From positions 1 to 57,503 of the forward strand of contig JAGVAB010000028.1 of NCBI GenBank assembly GCA_020060485.1: 57,503 nt of DNA, given 5' to 3'. The notes beneath the pieces are model-generated. The model made no database searches. It was given only the letters and a program-made list of their open reading frames with translations, and was not told the origin of the DNA. The translations under genes were made by a program, and so were the position numbers. The number at the start of each line of letters is the position of its first letter. Position 1 is the first letter of the stretch. The stretch is from Anaerolineales bacterium. GTDB taxonomy: Bacteria; Chloroflexota; Anaerolineae; Anaerolineales; Anaerolineaceae. This document shows positions 15,257 to 23,334 of this stretch, piece by piece.

Positions 15257-16360
15257 TCACTCCCCCAACCTCCGCAGCGCCAGGGCCACCGCCGCCGCCC
15301 AGGGCACCACTTTGAAGCCCCCCGCGTCCAGGGCCTCACCCACGGCGGCGGCGTCCATCAAGACCAGCTCCATCTCCTCCAGGTCATCGGCTTGCGGCTC
15401 GACTGCTTCGTATGCACCCAATGCCAGAAACAAATGCGCTCGGCCGGCGCCGCGGTTGGCGTCCACCCAATAGCTGCCCAGCGCATGCCACGTCCCGGCG
15501 GCATAGCCGGTTTCCTCCAGCAGCTCGCGCTGTGCGGCGGCCAGCGGTTCTTCGCCTGGCTCCAGGTAACCGCCCACCGGGGCCAGGGTCTCCCCTGCCA
15601 CGGCATACTTGGTCTGGCGAAAGCACAGGAACCGCCCCGCATCCGTAACCGCCACCACATTCACAAAGTCCGGCGTCACCAGCCAGGGCCAGTCGGCGAT
15701 CACCCGCCCATCGTGCAACTCCACCGCGTGCTGCTCCACCCGCAGAAATTTTCCGAAGTCCAGAACGATTCTTTTGGATAATGTCTTCCAGGGCTGCATC
15801 TTTATCTGTCCTCTCCGTCTGGCTGAAGGCTGTGTTTCTTCGCATTCTGCCAGTTTTCCGGCGGCGTCAAAAGCCGCCAGGATCTCCTCGTGATTACGAT
15901 CATCCCTGCCAGAGAACATCTCCGGCGCGGCCGGATAGCACAGCTCAAAGCGCAGGTTGGAACTATCCATACCCGGCAGGATCATCACCGCCACCCCGTC
16001 ATAACTGAGCGAAGAAAGCGGCGTCCAGAAAGCGCCGGCATAGATGCGTTTGCCGCCCGCAGTCACCACAAAAGGCAGGCCATCCATCGGCACAAACAGC
16101 GCATCCAAACGACCGGCGGCCTGCGCAGTGATCCGCAGTTCATGGCGCAGCGGGTCATAAGCCTCAATATCCTGCAGGGTGATCAGCATCTCTTCCCGCA
16201 GCGGCAAACGCTCCAGCGGCAAACGGCCAGCCTCGGCAGCATTCATCCCCTCAGCCAGCAGTTGCAGGGCAAACTGCGGCTCGCTTTGCCTGGCGCAGCC
16301 TGCCGCAACCACCGCCAGCAATAGTCCCAAAACCAGATTGATCCCATATTTTCTGCACAT
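15257..16360 (-). CDS. Lipoprotein domain fused to a Nudix hydrolase
   Basis: One reading frame of about 367 residues joins two unlike parts. The first half has a signal peptide ending in a lipobox-like 'VAAGC' and an uncharacterised extracellular domain. The second half, from 'MQPWKTLSKRIVLDFGKFL', is a Nudix hydrolase of the ADP-sugar pyrophosphatase type; the Nudix box runs from 'GGYLEPGEEPLAAAQRELL' to 'EETGYAAG' and is intact. An internal ATG at 15797-15799 follows a GAGAGG ribosome site, so the Nudix enzyme may also be made alone in the cytoplasm, where its substrates are. A lost stop codon is a plausible origin. I chose ATG 16360 over the upstream TTG at 16381, because the ATG follows an AGGAAG and opens the signal peptide. 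Confidence 0.75.
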   Translation of the reverse strand: MCRKYGINLVLGLLLAVVAAGCARQSEPQFALQLLAEGMNAAEAGRLPLERLPLREEMLITLQDIEAYDPLRHELRITAQAAGRLDALFVPMDGLPFVVTAGGKRIYAGAFWTPLSSLSYDGVAVMILPGMDSSNLRFELCYPAAPEMFSGRDDRNHEEILAAFDAAGKLAECEETQPSARRRGQIKMQPWKTLSKRIVLDFGKFLRVEQHAVELHDGRVIADWPWLVTPDFVNVVAVTDAGRFLCFRQTKYAVAGETLAPVGGYLEPGEEPLAAAQRELLEETGYAAGTWHALGSYWVDANRGAGRAHLFLALGAYEAVEPQADDLEEMELVLMDAAAVGEALDAGGFKVVPWAAAVALALRRLGE

Positions 16361-16367
16361 GACCAAC

Positions 16368-16922
16368 TCACTTCCTGGCAAGCTCTGTCAACAAGGCCTG
16401 CGCCTGGCGCGGCTGGCGCAGTTCCACCACCTGCAAATGGGCATATTCAGGCTGTTGAAAAAGCTGCGGATATTCACGGCGGTGTTTGGCAAACGTACCC
16501 ATGGACCAGGCGATGATCGACTCGCGGCCGAACATGGCCGTGGCAAAGGTCTCGCGGTTGCCAGAGAACAACTCCTCCCGGCGGATGCAGCGCTGCCAGG
16601 TGCGCCACAGGATGCGCCCCAGCACCACCACCCGCGGATAGTTCAGCCACACAATGCTGGTGGCCCGCCCCCAGACAATATCGCGCACCTTGCCATAATT
16701 GCCATCCACCACCCAGGCATCCCCTGCAAGGGCTTCCGTCACCAGCTGGCGAAAAGGCTCCAGCGGTCGTTCCTGCCAGTTCGGCAGCCAGTGAATGGCA
16801 TCCAGTTCAATATGTGCATGCCCCAAAACCGCTGCCAGGTTTTGCGCCATGCGGGTCTTGCCGCAACCCGAAGTGCCGATCACCGCCACCCGCTGCCAGG
16901 CGTCATTGCCTTGCCATTTCAT
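16368..16922 (-). CDS. P-loop NTPase, adenylate kinase-like (FlaR/topology modulation type)
   Basis: 184 residues. The Walker A loop 'AVIGTSGCGKTRMAQNL' is at the N-terminus, followed by 'HIELDAIHWLPNWQERP' and 'WVVDGNYGKVRDIVWGRA', the pattern of the small AAA/adenylate-kinase-like proteins often annotated as DNA topology modulation protein FlaR. 'IVWLNYPRVVVLGRILWRT' and the Arg pair 'RCIRREELF' continue that family. Its biochemical role is not established; a small-molecule or nucleotide kinase activity is guessed from the fold. The next gene starts 7 bases after its stop. Confidence 0.7.
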   Translation of the reverse strand: MKWQGNDAWQRVAVIGTSGCGKTRMAQNLAAVLGHAHIELDAIHWLPNWQERPLEPFRQLVTEALAGDAWVVDGNYGKVRDIVWGRATSIVWLNYPRVVVLGRILWRTWQRCIRREELFSGNRETFATAMFGRESIIAWSMGTFAKHRREYPQLFQQPEYAHLQVVELRQPRQAQALLTELARK

Positions 16923-16939
16923 CTTCCTTCTCCAAAGAA

Positions 16940-16984
16940 AAACCCGATAGCAGGTGCAGTTGTCTGACCTTGCCGATCGGGTTT
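16940..16984 (-). terminator. Probable intrinsic terminator after proC
   Basis: On the minus strand a 9-bp stem, AAACCCGAT paired with ATCGGGTTT (arms 16976-16984 and 16940-16948), is followed directly by a T-rich stretch reading TTCTTT. The loop is long (27 bases), which lowers confidence. Confidence 0.5.
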
Positions 16985-17017
16985 CATTTATTATTGGGCA
17001 GACGCACGCCCTGATCG

Positions 17018-17863
17018 TTATTCCTTGTCGCGCGGCGGCTGGCTTTTCTTGCCAGCGCCCAGCGACTTGGAGCGCTCAAAAGCCGCCCAGATGGCCCGCG
17101 AGATGGCCGTGCGGAATCCCGCTTTCTCCAGATAGTACAGCGCCTCGGCAGAGGTGCCGGCCGGGGAGGTCACCTCGTTGCGCAAGGCCGCCGGATGGGC
17201 CTGCTTGCTGGCGTAGTATTCCACCGAGCCGCGCAGGGTCTGGATGACCAGCTTCTCGGCTTCCCGCCGCTGAAAGCCCAGATGCACACCGGCGTCGATC
17301 ATCGACTCCATGAACAGAAAGGCATAAGCCGGGCCAGAGCCGGACAGAGCGGTTGCCATATCCAGGTAACGTTCTTCCTTCATGTACAGTTCTTCCCCCA
17401 GCGCCCGCAAGATATTGCGCGCCTGTTCGCGTTGGGCTTCAGACACCTGGGGGGATGCCGTCCAGACGGTGATGCCCATGCCGATCTGGGCCGGGGTGTT
17501 GGGCATGGCCCGCACCACGCAGTCATGTCCCAGCCCCTGGCTGATGGTGGCGATTGCCGCCCCGGCCACAATGGAAAGCACCAGCGCATGCTGTGGTATC
17601 TGGCCATGCATCTCGGCCATCACTTCTTCCAGGTTTTGCGGCTTGACCGAAAGAATGACCACATCTGCCTGTTTGACCGCCGGCACATTCTCATAATACG
17701 CATGAACAGCATAGCGCTGCTTCAGCTCTTCACCCCGTTCCACAATCGGCCCGGCCGCCAGCAGTTTGTCTGCATCGGTCAAATTCTGGCGCAGCAGACC
17801 GGCGATCATCGCTTCGCCCATCGCCCCGGGCCCAACCACTACAATCACAGGTTTCTCACTCAT
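17018..17863 (-). CDS. proC: Pyrroline-5-carboxylate reductase
   Basis: 281 residues. It reduces 1-pyrroline-5-carboxylate to proline with NAD(P)H. The Rossmann glycine motif 'VVGPGAMGEAMIAGLL' opens the protein, followed by 'ADVVILSVKPQNLEEVM', 'RAMPNTPAQIGMGITVW' and the C-terminal signature 'LRNEVTSPAGTSAEALYYLE' containing the conserved PGGT-like segment. The length is typical plus a short Lys-rich tail. The upstream methyltransferase stop is 17 bases before the start, so both are probably co-transcribed. A terminator-like hairpin follows. Confidence 0.93.
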   Translation of the reverse strand: MSEKPVIVVVGPGAMGEAMIAGLLRQNLTDADKLLAAGPIVERGEELKQRYAVHAYYENVPAVKQADVVILSVKPQNLEEVMAEMHGQIPQHALVLSIVAGAAIATISQGLGHDCVVRAMPNTPAQIGMGITVWTASPQVSEAQREQARNILRALGEELYMKEERYLDMATALSGSGPAYAFLFMESMIDAGVHLGFQRREAEKLVIQTLRGSVEYYASKQAHPAALRNEVTSPAGTSAEALYYLEKAGFRTAISRAIWAAFERSKSLGAGKKSQPPRDKE

Positions 17864-17880
17864 TTTTCACTCCCGAACCG

Positions 17881-18792
17881 TTAAGCCTTGAATTTGGCAG
17901 CCCAGCGCGCATAAATGGCAGTGGGCAGATAACGCCCGGCGCTCTTTTCCTGCAAGACCAGCTCGCCCGCCATGACCCTGCCCGTGTGCGCAGCCATCAT
18001 TTCATCCATCGCCTGAAAAAGCGTGACCGAAGAGGCCTTGACCGCGTAGGCAGTCATCACCACAAATACCGGCTGCGGCGACAGGATGCGTTTGCAGGCA
18101 TCCAGCAATTCCGGGATCAGTTTGTAAAATTCCCAGACCTCACCCTTGGGACCGCGGCCAAACTTGGGCGGGTCCAGGATAATGCCATCATAAAAAGAAT
18201 CCCGCCGTGACTCACGCTGCACAAACTTGATTGCATCATCCACCAGCCAGCGGATGGATTGATCGGCCAGGCCGGAGGAAACCTGATTCTCCTTGCCCCA
18301 CTCTACCACCTTGCGCGAGGCGTCCACATGGGTCACCTGCGCTCCAGAGCGGGCGGCGGCCAGCGAGGCCAGGCCGGTATAGCCAAACAGATTCAACACG
18401 CGCAGCGGCCGCTTGGCTTTTTTGATCTGCTCTTCAATCCAGTCCCAATGGGCGCTCTGCTCAGGAAAGACACCCACCTGGCGCGAGCCGCTGGCCTGCA
18501 TCCACATCTTCAAACCCCGGTAAGACAGCAGCCAGCGTTTGGGCAGGTCATTGATCACCCAATGCCCACCGTGCAATTCGTCGCGGGTCACAAAACTGGC
18601 ATTGGCGTCTTTCCAGGCCGCCTCCGGCAGCGCGGGCTGCCACAGTGCTTCCACTTCCGGACGCACCAGGCGGTACTGTCCAAAGCGTTCCAGTTTTTGG
18701 CCGTCGCCGCTATCCAATAATTCATACTCTTCCCAGGGTGATGCCAGCAACGTCAATTGCGGCATGCCTCTGGTCGTTTTTCCAGCCATCAT
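17881..18792 (-). CDS. Class I SAM-dependent methyltransferase, RlmI/RlmK-like
   Basis: 303 residues. The SAM-binding core is 'RVLNLFGYTGLASLAAARSG' with 'VTHVDASRKVVEWGKEN', and the substrate motif IV is 'DGIILDPPKFGRGPKGEVWE', the arrangement of 23S rRNA cytosine/guanine methyltransferases of the RlmI/RlmK family. The PUA domain found at the N-terminus of RlmI is not evident; instead there is a short beta-rich N-terminus. It probably methylates rRNA, but the position cannot be deduced. The second Met (18789) is an equally possible start. Confidence 0.8.
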   Translation of the reverse strand: MMAGKTTRGMPQLTLLASPWEEYELLDSGDGQKLERFGQYRLVRPEVEALWQPALPEAAWKDANASFVTRDELHGGHWVINDLPKRWLLSYRGLKMWMQASGSRQVGVFPEQSAHWDWIEEQIKKAKRPLRVLNLFGYTGLASLAAARSGAQVTHVDASRKVVEWGKENQVSSGLADQSIRWLVDDAIKFVQRESRRDSFYDGIILDPPKFGRGPKGEVWEFYKLIPELLDACKRILSPQPVFVVMTAYAVKASSVTLFQAMDEMMAAHTGRVMAGELVLQEKSAGRYLPTAIYARWAAKFKA

Positions 18793-18850
18793 TTACCATC
18801 CATTTCCCAAGATCTGCGAACCGTATCCAGGTATTCTCTACCGTACAGTT

Positions 18851-18957
18851 GTCAGTGCGAGGAAGGTGTTCTTCCCAACCAAGCAATCTGCTGGCCGTTT
18901 TCGCCTTGCATTTGCTTCAAAACAGGAGATTGCTTCGCAAAAACCGCTCGCAATGAC
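18851..18957. repeat. Degenerate inverted-repeat intergenic element
   Basis: The left arm (18851-18889) reads GTCAGTGCGAG...AAGCAATCT and the right arm (18927-18957) is an imperfect inverted copy, AGATTGCTTCGC...CTCGCAATGAC. This is the GTCATTGCGAG...GAAGCAATCTC motif seen as a dispersed intergenic repeat in many bacteria. It lies in the gap between the methyltransferase and the CPBP protease, where no gene is seen. Confidence 0.6.
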
Positions 18958-19017
18958 ACACAGTTTTGAAGATGTACAGCAGGAATCAAGTATAACACTT
19001 GCCCGGTGCTGACTTGC

Positions 19018-19767
19018 CTAAACCAAGCCATACAAAACATGCCAAACCACATCCGCCCAGAAATGAATGCCAACCGCCGCCAGAAAACCATATTTGCGCA
19101 TGCTCAAAGCGGCCAGCACCCCGATCAAACCATTCAGTAAAAAGATTTGCACCAGCACCAACACGGGAATTTGCGCCAGACTTTGCCATCCATATAGAAA
19201 CATCAGGGAAGGCAAATGCGCCGCAGCGAAAGCCACCCCCGAAAGAATAGCCACGACGATATACACTGTCTCCTGGCCTTTGCCGCGCAGCACCACCCTT
19301 GATACCAGCCACACCCAGAAGGAGATGTAAAACAGGCGAAAGAGGATCTCCTCGCCGATCCCGGCTGTTGCCGAAGCGAGCAGCGAGAGCGGGAAGGCAG
19401 GATGCGAGAAGCGGCCAATCGGTGACCACATGCCAAAAAGCAAATCCTGCAAAACCAACACCACCCCGCACGCCAAACCGGCCAAGGCTGGACGCAGAAA
19501 ACGCTGTCGAAGGGTGACCTTGTCATCCCATACGTCCGGGTAGCCCAGCTTCCTCCACAAGAAAAGCCCAAGCTGCCCCAGCCCGCCGTAAATGACCAGT
19601 ATGCCCAGCCCTGTTACCAGGGCCACCACTGCCTTGGGCGCCGGCAAATCCTGCACTGGCATGCCGGCTGGCGCATCCATCGGCAGGAAAACACTCAAAG
19701 CCGACAATACAGCCAGGATGACCACCAGCAGCCAAAACACCAGGTTGGAAATGGATGAAGTTTTCAA
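19018..19767 (-). CDS. CPBP family intramembrane metalloprotease (CAAX-type)
   Basis: 249 residues with about seven hydrophobic helices. The three metal/catalytic motifs of CPBP (Abi) proteases are present in order: 'GIGEEILFRLFY' (EExxxR), 'VAFAAAHLPSLMF' (conserved His) and 'VGIHFWADVVWHV' (HxxxD/N). The protein is probably a membrane glutamic/metal-type protease; substrates of bacterial CPBP proteins are mostly unknown. It is transcribed away from the patB-like gene, and sits alone between gaps. Confidence 0.88.
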   Translation of the reverse strand: MKTSSISNLVFWLLVVILAVLSALSVFLPMDAPAGMPVQDLPAPKAVVALVTGLGILVIYGGLGQLGLFLWRKLGYPDVWDDKVTLRQRFLRPALAGLACGVVLVLQDLLFGMWSPIGRFSHPAFPLSLLASATAGIGEEILFRLFYISFWVWLVSRVVLRGKGQETVYIVVAILSGVAFAAAHLPSLMFLYGWQSLAQIPVLVLVQIFLLNGLIGVLAALSMRKYGFLAAVGIHFWADVVWHVLYGLV

Positions 19768-19890
19768 TGTGTTGTCCTTAATAGAAAACCAGGGTCAGCG
19801 ACAATATGTAATCATCATACAGCCAAACAAAAAAACATTACAATCATTTATAATGTCATCACCCCAAAATGAAAAGAGGATTCCAGTATT

Positions 19891-21045
19891 ATGCCGTATG
19901 ATTTCGATACCCCCACCGACCGGCGCAGTTCTGAATGCATCAAATGGCACCAATATAATGAAGATGTGCTGCCCATGTGGGTGGCAGACATGGACTTCCG
20001 TTCGCCGGAACCGGTAATCGAAGCCCTGCAGCAACGCGTGGCACACGGTATTTTTGGCTATGCGCATGATTATCCCGGGCTTACAGAAGCAATCATCAAC
20101 TGGGTCGCCCAGCGTTATCACTGGCAGATAGAACCGGAACACCTGGTGCTGGTGGCCGGCGTGGTGCCCGGGTTCAACATGGCTGCCCAGGCCATGCAGC
20201 CGCCCGGCCGCGGCGTCCTCATTCAGACCCCGGTCTATCCGCCCTTCCTGGAAACACCGGCCAATGCCAGCATGCCCATGCTGGTCAATGAACTGGTCTG
20301 CCAGGCAGATGGCAGTTATGCCATCGATTTTGATGCCTTTGAAGCCGCAGCTGCCAGGCAAGCCGGCATGTTCCTGCTGTGCAACCCTCACAATCCGGTG
20401 GGGCGGGTCTTCACCCGCCGCGAGTTGGAACGCATGGCCGAAATCTGCCTGCGGCACCAAGTGGCGATCTGTTCCGATGAGATCCACGCAGACCTGGTTT
20501 TCCCTGGTCATCAACATGTGCCGATTGCCTCGCTTTCCCCAGAAATCGCCCACACTACCATCACCTTGCTTGCCCCCAGCAAGACCTTTAACATCGCCGG
20601 TTTGGGCTTTTCGTATGCCGTCATCTCAAATCCAAAACTGCGTCTGGCATTTGAACAAGCCCGCCGCGGCACCGCGATCTGGTCCAATCTGCTGGCCATG
20701 GCAGCCGCCCAGGCCGCCTATGCACACGGCCAGCCCTGGCTGGATGCCCTGATGGTCTATCTGCAAGCCAACCGGGATTACCTGACAGACTATGTCAACA
20801 ACCAACTACCCGGGGTGCGCATGGCATCACCGCAAGGCACCTACCTGGGTTGGCTGGACTGCCGTCAGATGCCTGTGGAAGGCAACCCGCAGAAATTCTT
20901 CCTGGAGAAAGCCCTGGTGGGCTTGAACGACGGCGAAACATTTGGCCAGGGCGGCAAAGGCTTTGTGCGCCTCAACTTTGGTTGTCAACGATGCCTGCTG
21001 CAGGAGGGACTGGAGCGTATGCGCCAGGCGATTCTGACCGCTTGA
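19891..21045 (+). CDS. patB: MalY/PatB family PLP-dependent C-S lyase/aminotransferase
   Basis: 384 residues, fold type I PLP enzyme. 'DTPTDRRSSECIKWHQYNED' and 'LPMWVADMDFRSPEPVIEAL' are the hallmark N-terminus of MalY/PatB cystathionine beta-lyase-like enzymes; 'CNPHNPVGRVFTRRELE' and 'CSDEIHADLVF' hold the cofactor aspartate, and the Schiff-base lysine is in 'LLAPSKTFNIAGL'. It should cleave cystathionine or other cysteine S-conjugates to thiol, pyruvate and ammonia. An AAGAGGA ribosome site lies about 10 bases upstream, and a TATAAT at 19849-19854 may be its -10 box. The YdcF gene follows 16 bases downstream. Confidence 0.9.
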   Translation: MPYDFDTPTDRRSSECIKWHQYNEDVLPMWVADMDFRSPEPVIEALQQRVAHGIFGYAHDYPGLTEAIINWVAQRYHWQIEPEHLVLVAGVVPGFNMAAQAMQPPGRGVLIQTPVYPPFLETPANASMPMLVNELVCQADGSYAIDFDAFEAAAARQAGMFLLCNPHNPVGRVFTRRELERMAEICLRHQVAICSDEIHADLVFPGHQHVPIASLSPEIAHTTITLLAPSKTFNIAGLGFSYAVISNPKLRLAFEQARRGTAIWSNLLAMAAAQAAYAHGQPWLDALMVYLQANRDYLTDYVNNQLPGVRMASPQGTYLGWLDCRQMPVEGNPQKFFLEKALVGLNDGETFGQGGKGFVRLNFGCQRCLLQEGLERMRQAILTA

Positions 21046-21061
21046 CGGTATACTTAAGGTC

Positions 21062-21727
21062 ATGAACAATACATTGAACGACGGCGGCAACGCTCCATCC
21101 CGGGGCTGTCTTGAATCGGTGTTCACGCTCATCGCCAAAACCCTGGCAGTCGGGCTGGGATTGATCATCCTGGCCCTGGCGATGGAGGTTGTCTTTTGGG
21201 CCATGGGCGGTCTTTTGATCGTAGCTGACCCGCTGGAGCCGGCTGACGCCATCGTGGCGCTCAGTGGAGGGGAAGACCGCATCAACGAAGCTGCCCGCCT
21301 GTATGAGGAAAAATTCAGCCGCCTTGTCATCCTGACCGAAACCGGGGAATTCCTTCCGGAGTGGAACGTCAATTACAGCACGCTGATGATTGCCGAAGCT
21401 GTGCGCCTGGGTATCCCTGCCGGCGCAGTCGCTCTCACCGAAGGCAGCGCCTCCAGCACGCTGGATGAAGCCCGGCATGTGCGCGACTTCATGGCAAGCC
21501 GCAACCTGCAATCCGCCATCGTGGTGACAGACCCCTTCCACACCTTTCGTACCCGACTCATCTTTGGCGAAGTCTTTAAGAACAGCGAGATGAATATTAC
21601 CATCCGGCCGGTGCGAGATCACTGGTACAAATCGCGTTCATGGTGGCTAACCCGCCAGGGACGCCAAGCCACCGCCCAGGAATATCTGAAATTGTTCGCC
21701 TATTTGCTGGGCTTTAAATCCAGTTAA
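21062..21727 (+). CDS. YdcF family (DUF218) membrane-anchored protein
   Basis: 221 residues. One N-terminal membrane helix ('LAVGLGLIILALAMEVVFW') anchors a DUF218 domain: 'ADAIVALSGGEDRINEAARL' is the family's glycine-rich nucleotide-like site, then 'STLDEARHVRDFM' and 'AIVVTDPFHTFRTRLIF', with the conserved His and Arg. ElyC and SanA, which influence cell envelope polysaccharides, share this domain; the reaction is not known. It follows patB by 16 bases and is closed by a terminator-like hairpin. Confidence 0.85.
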   Translation: MNNTLNDGGNAPSRGCLESVFTLIAKTLAVGLGLIILALAMEVVFWAMGGLLIVADPLEPADAIVALSGGEDRINEAARLYEEKFSRLVILTETGEFLPEWNVNYSTLMIAEAVRLGIPAGAVALTEGSASSTLDEARHVRDFMASRNLQSAIVVTDPFHTFRTRLIFGEVFKNSEMNITIRPVRDHWYKSRSWWLTRQGRQATAQEYLKLFAYLLGFKSS

Positions 21728-21729
21728 TC

Positions 21730-21777
21730 CTCCAGCTTTCAGCGCAGGTCAACCGAAAGTTGGAGAGGTGCGTTTTT
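21730..21777 (+). terminator. Probable terminator after the YdcF gene
   Basis: An 11-bp stem with one G-T wobble pairs 21730-21740 with 21755-21765 (CTCCAGCTTTC against GAAAGTTGGAG); five T residues follow after a short spacer (21773-21777). Confidence 0.5.
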
Positions 21778-21781
21778 ATGG

Positions 21782-21810
21782 TTAACTTTCCACCTGTTTT
21801 CGCGTACAAT
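21782..21810 (+). promoter_or_regulatory. Promoter of the protease-like gene pair
   Basis: TTAACT (21782-21787) and TACAAT (21805-21810) are separated by exactly 17 bases, about 60 bases before the ATG at 21872. The -10 box is one base from consensus, and the site follows directly after the preceding terminator. Confidence 0.55.
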
Positions 21811-21871
21811 GAAAACAGAAAGCATCCAACTTGTTCATGCGGTTTGCAACTGAACAGCGGGAGTAACGAAA

Positions 21872-22882
21872 ATGGCGGAACCCAAGCAAATCAAACTGGT
21901 CAAGGAACTGCACAAGGAAAGTCTGCTGCAGAAGGATATGGTGGTGGGGGTTGGCACTGGCTACAAGATCAGCCATGGAGAAACAACCGATGAGCTGTGC
22001 ATCGTGACCATGGTGCGCCAAAAAGTGCCCAAGTCCGGCCTGCGCAGTGAGTCTGTGGTACCCCCGGAAATTGACGGCGTACGCACCGATATCATCGAGA
22101 TTGGCGACCAGTGGGCATTTCAAACGCCCACCAGCCGCTGGCGGCCGGCCCCAGGCGGGGTCAGCGTTTCACATTTCAAAAGCCCGGCCGGCACGCTGGG
22201 CTGCGTGGTGCGAGACCGGCAATACGGCACGCGGTTGATCCTTTCCAATAACCATGTGCTGGCCAATAATAATGAAGCTACGCTTGGCGATCCCATCCTG
22301 CAGCCCAGCCCGACCGATGGCGGGCAAAACGGGCAGGATATTCTGGCCTATCTGGTACGTGTTCACCCCCTCCAGTTCAGCAACGGAAACAAAAGTGTCA
22401 ATAAAGCTGCCAGAGGGTTTATTGGCTTGGGAAATTTTCTCTCCCGGCTCTTCGGCAGCCAGATCAGTTTTTCTGCCACTGAAAAAGCGATCATCGCCGT
22501 TAACACCATCGACGCGGCCCTGGCACGCCCGGCGGATGACACCGCCATCCTGGATGAGATCCAGGGCATCGGCAAGGTCAGCATGACCATACCTGCCCGC
22601 CTGGGTATGCCCGTGCGCAAATTTGGCCGCACCACCGGACTGACGACCGGCACCATCACCGTCCTGGATGCCACCATCACCATTAATTACTTCAATGGCT
22701 GCACAGCCCGTTTTGAAAATCAGATCATCACCACCCCCATGTCGCAGGGCGGCGATTCCGGTTCGCTGCTGGTGGATGCCAATGCTCCCCTGGCAGTAGG
22801 TTTGCTGTTTGCCGGGTCTGCCCAGGCGACCACACATAACCCGATCCAGTTTGTGCTGGATATCTTAAAGGTCGACCTGTGA
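21872..22882 (+). CDS. Trypsin-fold serine protease-like protein (NAL1-like)
   Basis: 336 residues, no signal peptide. A short N-terminal domain (about 20-80: 'VVGVGTGYKI', 'PPEIDGVRTDIIEIG') precedes a chymotrypsin-like domain. A full catalytic triad is visible: H128 in 'LILSNNHVLANNN', D214 in 'TIDAALARP' and S296 in 'SQGGDSGSLLV'. The pattern resembles the NAL1-like proteases and related bacterial proteins. The insertion between His and Asp carries a phage/channel-like Gly-rich stretch of no known role. The next gene encodes only the N-terminal domain again, overlapping by four bases. Cytoplasmic or non-classically exported location is guessed from the missing signal. Activity is likely; the target is unknown. 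Confidence 0.7.
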   Translation: MAEPKQIKLVKELHKESLLQKDMVVGVGTGYKISHGETTDELCIVTMVRQKVPKSGLRSESVVPPEIDGVRTDIIEIGDQWAFQTPTSRWRPAPGGVSVSHFKSPAGTLGCVVRDRQYGTRLILSNNHVLANNNEATLGDPILQPSPTDGGQNGQDILAYLVRVHPLQFSNGNKSVNKAARGFIGLGNFLSRLFGSQISFSATEKAIIAVNTIDAALARPADDTAILDEIQGIGKVSMTIPARLGMPVRKFGRTTGLTTGTITVLDATITINYFNGCTARFENQIITTPMSQGGDSGSLLVDANAPLAVGLLFAGSAQATTHNPIQFVLDILKVDL

Positions 22883-23166
22883 AAGAAGCATTGCCAGATC
22901 AACAGAATGAATCGGCAAAACAAGCCTCCGCCGTCATACAGGAATACCGCGAGCAATTGCTGGCTTTGCCCAATGTGGTGGGCGTAGGCGTGGGCTTGCG
23001 CCAAAAAGCAGGCCAGTGGACTGACACGGTGGCCATTATCGTCCTGGTGTCACAAAAACAGCCCCTGGAAGCCTTGGCAGTGGAACAGCGCGTACCTGTT
23101 GAGATTGACGGCGTGCCCGTGGATGTGCAGGAGATCGGGTCGCTGGACGCAGCTGCCTGGAGCTGA
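22879..23166 (+). CDS. Stand-alone copy of the NAL1-like N-terminal domain
   Basis: 95 residues starting at a GTG that overlaps the protease stop (GTGA), so it is translationally coupled. 'LPNVVGVGVGLRQK...' and 'VPVEIDGVPVDVQEIG' match 'MVVGVGTGYKI' and 'VPPEIDGVRTDIIEIG' of the upstream protease, showing it is a paralogue of that protein's N-terminal domain without the catalytic part. A role as inhibitor, propeptide-like partner or adaptor of the protease is possible; nothing in the sequence decides. Confidence 0.75.
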   Translation: MKEALPDQQNESAKQASAVIQEYREQLLALPNVVGVGVGLRQKAGQWTDTVAIIVLVSQKQPLEALAVEQRVPVEIDGVPVDVQEIGSLDAAAWS

Positions 23167-23200
23167 ACCACCATGTGAACAAACGTGCATCAACAGGCTG

Positions 23201-23229
23201 TTGTCCCAAGCCTGTGAATGCTGTATACT
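23201..23229 (+). promoter_or_regulatory. Promoter of the pyrophosphatase gene
   Basis: TTGTCC (23201-23206) and TATACT (23224-23229) are 17 bases apart, about 105 bases before the ATG. A short inverted repeat, ACAGGCT/AGCCTGT, overlaps the -35 region and could be a regulator site or the remains of a terminator for the upstream pair. Confidence 0.5.
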
Positions 23230-23334
23230 TCCAATGCTGATCATTGCCGCCCTGCCAGGCAAACGAACGCCCGGCATACAATAATGCATTCGATCGTAAA
23301 ACAATCCCAAATTGCAGCGTATGAGGAGAAAAAC

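Noticed and set aside
19795..20553. A minus-strand frame of 252 codons opposite patB.
   Set aside because: Covers the conserved PLP enzyme on the other strand; no independent support.
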